Shown: positions 59,399 through 64,000 of the stretch, piece by piece
Position numbering within the stretch: position 1 is the stretch's first letter
How the letters are laid out: each line of letters opens with the position of its first letter
From: Verrucolacustris sp044348085
Lineage (GTDB): Bacteria; Verrucomicrobiota; Verrucomicrobiia; Methylacidiphilales; Verrucolacustridaceae
Length of the DNA stretch: 64,000 nucleotides
NCBI GenBank assembly: GCA_044348085.1
Contig: JBIKTM010000005.1
Location: forward strand, 22,226-86,225
Direction of reading: 5' to 3'
Notes under the pieces: generated by a model
Told to the model about the DNA's origin: nothing
Seen by the model: the letters and a program-made list of their open reading frames with translations, nothing else
The model's database searches: none
Made by a program: the position numbers and the translations under genes

Positions 59399-60820
59399 AT
59401 GAGCCGCAAAAGTAGTTCTGCTTCTGCCCAGAAGATTCTGATTGTGGACGATGAGGCTGATGTTACGTATTCGTTTCAGAGGGTATTGGCGGAGGAGCCT
59501 GTGGAGGTTGAGGGGGTGACGAGTGGGACTGAGGCGTTCAAGAGACTCAAGAAAGATGTTTATGATTTGGTGTTGCTAGATGTGCGGATTGGGTTGGAGC
59601 ACGGGATTGAGATTTTTCGACAAATTAGAAAGGAGTATCCGCGGCAGTTGGTAATTGTGATGACGGCGCATGGAACGGCTCAAACGGCGATTGAGGCCAT
59701 GAAGTTGGGGGCTTTCGATTATATTCTGAAGCCGTTTGATGTTCCGGAACTATTATCGATTTTGCGGAGAGGACTGCAGGCCGCCGCTTCCATCAAGGAG
59801 TTGGCTTCCGAAGAAGGCGAAAAGGTGGCGGAGGACAAAAGTTTTACGCCAGGGTTGATAGGCGCCTCATCCGCAATGCAGAAAATCTACAAACTGGTCG
59901 GGCAAGTAGCTCGGGCGGATGCAGCGGTTTTATTGGTGGGCGAGAGCGGGACTGGTAAGGAGCTGGTGGCTCGGGCGATCTATGCCAACAGCCCGCTGGC
60001 GGCTCGCCCTTATGTGGCGATTAACTGTGCGGCCATTCCTGACACCTTGCTGGAGAGCGAACTGTTTGGACATGAACGGGGTGCCTTTACAGGGGCACTG
60101 ACGCAAAGGATCGGAAAGTTTGAGCGGGCGGATGGGGGAACTATCTTTTTGGACGAAATTGGGGATATGCCGTTGGCCTTGCAGGCAAAGCTTTTGCGGG
60201 TTCTGCAAAACGGGGAGTTTCAGAGATTGGGCGGCGATCAGACCCTGCGGACCAAGGTGAGGGTGATTGCCGCCACAAACAAGGATCTGACGGCGATGGT
60301 GAAGGAGAAGACCTTTCGGGAGGACCTTTACTATCGGATCCATGTGGTGCAGATCCAGCTTCCGCCTTTGCGAGAACGGGCGGAGGACGTGTTGCCTTTG
60401 GCTGAGCATTTCTTAAAGCGGGCAGGTAAAGATCGGGGCCTAAAATTCTCTTCGGCCAGCAAAAAGGCTCTGCAGAGTTGGCGTTGGCCGGGGAATGTAA
60501 GGGAGTTAGAGAATGCGATCACGCGGGCGGTGGTGTGTGCGGCGGCGGAATCGATTGAGCCAGGAGATTTGCCACCTGAGATTTTGGGGCAGGGCATAGG
60601 GGGGGTGACCACGGGGGACTGGTGGAAAAAGGTCGAAGAGGTTGCGGGAAAAGGCGGGGATCTTTTGGCTGCAGGAGAAAAGCTTTTGGTTGAGAGGGCT
60701 ATGAACGAGTCTGGGGGGAATGTGAAGCGGGCTTCAGAGATTTTAGGGGTTACCCGTGCTGCTTTGAGGACTCGGGTGGAGCGTTATAACATAATATTCA
60801 ATAATTTAGATTCAGAATAA
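59399..60820 (+). CDS. NtrC-family sigma-54-dependent response regulator
   Basis: 473 residues; ribosome site AAGGAG upstream. Receiver domain (1-125) with the acidic pair Asp17-Asp18, phospho-acceptor Asp61 (LLLDVRIG), Thr89 and Lys111; AAA+ domain with Walker A GESGTGKE near 180, the sigma-54 contact loop GAFTGA near 228 and Walker B GGTIFLDEIGD; C-terminal Fis-type HTH (GGNVKRASEILGVTRAALRTRVE). It would activate transcription from -24/-12 promoters upon phosphorylation. The partner histidine kinase is not in the window and no matching sigma-54 promoter was found. Confidence 0.94.
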   Translation: MSRKSSSASAQKILIVDDEADVTYSFQRVLAEEPVEVEGVTSGTEAFKRLKKDVYDLVLLDVRIGLEHGIEIFRQIRKEYPRQLVIVMTAHGTAQTAIEAMKLGAFDYILKPFDVPELLSILRRGLQAAASIKELASEEGEKVAEDKSFTPGLIGASSAMQKIYKLVGQVARADAAVLLVGESGTGKELVARAIYANSPLAARPYVAINCAAIPDTLLESELFGHERGAFTGALTQRIGKFERADGGTIFLDEIGDMPLALQAKLLRVLQNGEFQRLGGDQTLRTKVRVIAATNKDLTAMVKEKTFREDLYYRIHVVQIQLPPLRERAEDVLPLAEHFLKRAGKDRGLKFSSASKKALQSWRWPGNVRELENAITRAVVCAAAESIEPGDLPPEILGQGIGGVTTGDWWKKVEEVAGKGGDLLAAGEKLLVERAMNESGGNVKRASEILGVTRAALRTRVERYNIIFNNLDSE

Positions 60821-60881
60821 AGTATTATAATTAAACTGTTTAAAGCAATGCAAAAACTATGGGTTGTGTGTAGAGTATTGA

Positions 60882-63800
60882 GTGATCAAAAAGCTAGGAA
60901 GGTGGGGTTTGTCCTATTTCTCTATATTGCTCTTTATTGGCAAGCTTGAGGCGGGAGTGGTTATTCATGAAGTTCAAAGTACAAATACAAGTTTACCTGA
61001 TCCATTTAATCAGCTGATCGATTGGGTAGAGATTTATAATCCCGACAGCGCCTCCTTCGACCTTTCTGGCCATTACCTTTCTGATAGCGCCTCGAACAGG
61101 ATTAAGTTTACCTTTCCAGCTGGCACCACCTTAGCGGCAGGTGGATATCTGATTGTTTGGTGTGGCTCAACCACTGACTTTGCGATCTCCGGCACGTATC
61201 CTGCAGGCCAACTGCGTGCCACTGGCTTTGCCATTAGTTCCGGCGGGGAGCCAATTGTGCTTACGGCGCCTGACGGGTTGACGACGATTGATGAGTATCC
61301 CGCGCTTCCTATCGGCACAGTAGGTACCCCAGGGGTCGGTCGCTCTCTCGGTCGCGGGACCGGTTCTAATTTTAGTGTTCTTTATTTCTACAATACTCCG
61401 ACACGGGGTACGGCCAACACCACGGCTGGAACTGAGGCTATTCCAATTGATCCGCCAACTGTTTCGTTACCAGCTGGAATTTATTCGACCAGTCAAACGG
61501 TAACAATTACCTCAGCCGTCCCTAATGGAACAATTCGATACACACTAGACGGTTCGGAGCCTACCGAATCCTCATCGGCTTATAGCACGCCGATTTCGTT
61601 AGGATTTGGAGGAAACAATTCAACCCAATATTCATGGATACCCACAGCCCCTAGTGGAAGTGGAATTGATGATTGGAAGCAACCTAATGGATCCGTTTCG
61701 CGAATTCATGTGCTTCGCGCGCGATTTTTCAAAACAGGTGCGGCAAGTCGTACTGTTACGAAGTCCTACATCGTTGATTCCATGGGCACCGATCGTTACC
61801 GTTTTCCAATCGTTTCTGTTGCGTCAGATCCGGCCAATTTATTCAATAATCAGTCAGGGATCTATGTTCCGGGAGCAAACACCTACTCGACGGACTGGCC
61901 TAATACTGTAGGCGCTGTGCCCTCTGAGTTCTGGGCGAACTACTACCAAAGCGGAAGTGAATGGGAGAGGGCTTCTCACCTTGAGCTATTCGAACTGAAC
62001 GGAGCACAGTTGATTGAGGGTGCAATTGGGCTTCGTATCAATGGCAACACAACGCGCAATCGACCCCGCAAAGCCCTTCGCATCTACAACCGCAACCCCT
62101 CTGGGTCGACAACTTGGACCAGCACAGCCCTTTTTCCCGATCGCAACACGCGTTCCTGGAGTACCTTTTTGCTTCGTGCTTCTGGCAATGATTGGAACCA
62201 GTCCCTCTTTCGGGATGCTTTGGTAAGTGCCATTGCCGCACCCACGGGACTCGACCGCCAAGCAGCGCGACCTGTTGTCCTTTTTCTTAATGGTGAATAT
62301 TGGGGCATTCATAACTTGCGGGAGCGCATCGATGAGGATTGGATATTTCATAACTTTGGTCTGCCTACTGATCAGTTTGCTGTCCTTGAGGTTACCTCGG
62401 GTGGTGCAAATTTCCTCAACCCTACGTCCGATAACAGTCAACCCATCTTCGATTTTGGAAATACCGCTTTGTTGTCGGATTACAAAGACATCTTAGCTCG
62501 GGCGGAAAATAATGAATTCAGTGGCGACTCAGGCTATGCAGGTCTCAACTCGCGCGTTGATGTTGCTAACTTTATCGATTACTCCGCAGTTACAATCTGG
62601 TCAGGAAACACAGATTGGCCTGGCAATAATGTGCTGATGTGGCGTTCGCTGTCGTCCGCTCTAAATTCCAATCCTAAGTTGGATGGGCGATGGAGATATA
62701 TTTTAAAGGATAACGACTTTGCCCTTGGCTTAAATTTTAATTATGTACCCGGCTATAATTCGAATGTCACTCAAATGGCCCAGTTTGATACCCTTAGTTA
62801 CGCCACCACGTCAGCAGCGACAACTTGGGCAAACAATGAAATTAGCACCCGCCTTTTGCGAAAGGCGCTGGAAAACACAACTTTTAGAAACCAGTTCATC
62901 AACCGGTTTGCGGATCTCCTTAATACATCGCTATCAGTGCATGAGACGACAGCGCGGCTTGATGAGCACATCGCAGTTTATCAACTTGGTGTTCAAGAGC
63001 ATTTTTCCCGATGGCCTACCTCTATCAATTGGTCAAATGAGGTAGAGCGGATTCGTGGCTATTTGCAGGCTCGTCCTGCTGCGGTGCGTGGGCACATCGT
63101 CAATAAATTTGGCCTAGCTGGGACGGTTCAATTGACTGCAGGAGTGACCAATCCAAACCAAGGTGTCGTGACTGTAAATTCCCTGAAGATTGAGTCCGCC
63201 ACCAGCGGGGTAGGAGCCGATATCACGAATTGGACAGGAACTTATTTCAAAGGCGTTCCAGTGACTCTTAAGGCTGAGGCAAAGCCTGGATATCGATTTT
63301 CCGGTTGGTCCCGTAGCACTGCTACGACTGAGACCGTGCATGCTACTGACGTCGCCAGCAATTACACTTCTTGGGCGAACGACAGTAATTTAGGTAGCGG
63401 GTTCTTGGGCTGGGTTTTGACAAGTAGCACTGCCAATAGTTCAGAGGCGGGGCACTTTTTGCAAATTACTCGAGGCGGATGGGGGCTTTATGCAAACAGC
63501 AGTGAGTGGAGTTCTGCCCGGCGGCCTTTCGAGCAGCCTTTGGCTGTCGGTAGAACCTTAGCGGTTCGTCTTCAGCATGGTGCTGTTTCCGAGCCAGGAG
63601 TAATCGAGGTTGTTTTGGCTAACAGTGACAGTCAGCCGTTATTCAAATTGGAGCGACGCTGGGATTCTTCATTTTATTGGGTGAATGGACAAGTGACTGG
63701 GGTCTCGGTCACAACATCAGTTTTAGACCTAGAATTCATTCTGACTTCCAGTACATCATTCAGCCTTAAGCTTACCCCTGTTGGGGGTGCCCCCTCCACT

Positions 63801-64000
63801 GTGACTGGAGCCTTGATCAGTCATTCCAACGCAAATATTACGCAAGCCATTTTCAAGAACTACTCAGCCGGTTTTGGCGGAAGAGCAGACTTTTTTGTTA
63901 CAAGCATGCGAATCACCACGCCTGGATCCACGATAGGGGGCAGTTTTTCATCTTACGGAACCAACCCGGTGTTATCGGAGACCTTTTCTGGAGATGCTAT
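60882..64000 (+). CDS. CotH/lamin-tail-domain secreted protein (3' partial)
   Basis: Open from GTG 60882 to the window end, at least 1039 codons; an in-frame TGA stands directly before the start. Signal peptide IKKLGRWGLSYFSILLFIG. About 26-130 is a lamin-tail (LTD) domain (WVEIYNPDSASFDLSGHYLS), then a chitobiase C-terminal-like repeat (IRYTLDGSEPTESSSAYSTP). About 300-700 is a CotH domain: LRINGNTTRNRPRKALRIYN, FLNGEYWGIHNLRERIDED, WRYILKDNDFALGLNF. Beta domains follow (PGYRFSGWSRS). CotH proteins of spores are atypical protein kinases; bacterial surface versions are mostly uncharacterised. The order LTD-chitobiase-CotH is frequent in Verrucomicrobiota and Planctomycetes. Confidence 0.85.
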   Translation, partial: MIKKLGRWGLSYFSILLFIGKLEAGVVIHEVQSTNTSLPDPFNQLIDWVEIYNPDSASFDLSGHYLSDSASNRIKFTFPAGTTLAAGGYLIVWCGSTTDFAISGTYPAGQLRATGFAISSGGEPIVLTAPDGLTTIDEYPALPIGTVGTPGVGRSLGRGTGSNFSVLYFYNTPTRGTANTTAGTEAIPIDPPTVSLPAGIYSTSQTVTITSAVPNGTIRYTLDGSEPTESSSAYSTPISLGFGGNNSTQYSWIPTAPSGSGIDDWKQPNGSVSRIHVLRARFFKTGAASRTVTKSYIVDSMGTDRYRFPIVSVASDPANLFNNQSGIYVPGANTYSTDWPNTVGAVPSEFWANYYQSGSEWERASHLELFELNGAQLIEGAIGLRINGNTTRNRPRKALRIYNRNPSGSTTWTSTALFPDRNTRSWSTFLLRASGNDWNQSLFRDALVSAIAAPTGLDRQAARPVVLFLNGEYWGIHNLRERIDEDWIFHNFGLPTDQFAVLEVTSGGANFLNPTSDNSQPIFDFGNTALLSDYKDILARAENNEFSGDSGYAGLNSRVDVANFIDYSAVTIWSGNTDWPGNNVLMWRSLSSALNSNPKLDGRWRYILKDNDFALGLNFNYVPGYNSNVTQMAQFDTLSYATTSAATTWANNEISTRLLRKALENTTFRNQFINRFADLLNTSLSVHETTARLDEHIAVYQLGVQEHFSRWPTSINWSNEVERIRGYLQARPAAVRGHIVNKFGLAGTVQLTAGVTNPNQGVVTVNSLKIESATSGVGADITNWTGTYFKGVPVTLKAEAKPGYRFSGWSRSTATTETVHATDVASNYTSWANDSNLGSGFLGWVLTSSTANSSEAGHFLQITRGGWGLYANSSEWSSARRPFEQPLAVGRTLAVRLQHGAVSEPGVIEVVLANSDSQPLFKLERRWDSSFYWVNGQVTGVSVTTSVLDLEFILTSSTSFSLKLTPVGGAPSTVTGALISHSNANITQAIFKNYSAGFGGRADFFVTSMRITTPGSTIGGSFSSYGTNPVLSETFSGDA

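Noticed and set aside
60826..60831. TATAAT upstream of the CotH-like gene
   Set aside because: A good -10 match in A+T-rich sequence, but no -35 at proper spacing, so not listed as a promoter.
1..64000. tRNA, rRNA, CRISPR arrays, prophage or transposase genes
   Set aside because: Looked for in all gaps between genes; no cloverleaf-like segment, regular spacer array or mobile-element protein was seen.

Overview
The window comes from the chromosome of a Gram-negative bacterium, most likely a member of the Verrucomicrobiota. The case rests on a combination: an LPS gene (lpxA) and outer-membrane beta-barrels ending in aromatic residues; two PEP-CTERM surface proteins; a pseudopilin of the H-X9-DG type; a division and cell-wall cluster with a fused MurC-MurB and a very divergent FtsZ; SufT; and a CotH/lamin-tail surface protein. 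This phylum assignment is inference, because no rRNA gene is present. No tRNA, rRNA, CRISPR array, transposase or prophage was seen.

Layout. 1-7327: dcw operon murG(partial)-murCB-ddl-ftsQ-ftsA-ftsZ, with stop/start overlaps from murG to ftsA, then a NamZ-like DUF1343 exo-muramidase behind a hairpin. 8754-12540: accessory block in which a Sel1-repeat protein and a PEP-CTERM protein are each preceded by the same ~135-bp repeat (R2) and followed by the same palindromic repeat (R1), with a YafQ/DinJ-type toxin-antitoxin pair between them. 12540-18822: GT2 and PAP2 (minus strand), then a plus-strand run of a LolA-like protein, PHP phosphoesterase, rhomboid protease and glnE. 18884-24639: pyruvate dehydrogenase E2 and E3, thiD, comEC. 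24647-29533: minus-strand operon for a Tat-exported copper beta-propeller protein related to thiocyanate dehydrogenase/NosZ, an FtsX-like permease, an ABC ATPase fused to an exported domain, and a thioredoxin-fold protein. 29610-41532: sppA, tilS, ftsH, folP, sufT, hisA, uvrD/pcrA-like helicase, miaA, hflX, radC, lpxA. 41529-44740: three paralogous outer-membrane proteins. 44985-49070: HAD hydrolase, CHASE2-adenylate cyclase and a glycine-zipper membrane protein. 49168-51417: pterin dehydratase and the GDP-fucose genes gmd and fcl. 51439-54268: PEP-CTERM protein, H-X9-DG pseudopilin, secreted protein and a small Cys-containing secreted protein. 54358-60820: GATase, MGDG-synthase-like glycosyltransferase, dnaB, maf, a TlpA-like lipoprotein without its cysteines, and an NtrC-type regulator. 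60882-end: a very large CotH/lamin-tail protein running off the window.

The most interesting parts are the copper-propeller operon (24647-29533), including a permease gene with no ATG, GTG or TTG start; the FtsZ that lacks the usual catalytic T7-loop residues but keeps a recognisable C-terminal FtsA-binding peptide; and the R2-gene-R1 cassette-like arrangement at 8754-12407. Assignments come from motif recognition by eye; no database search was run.
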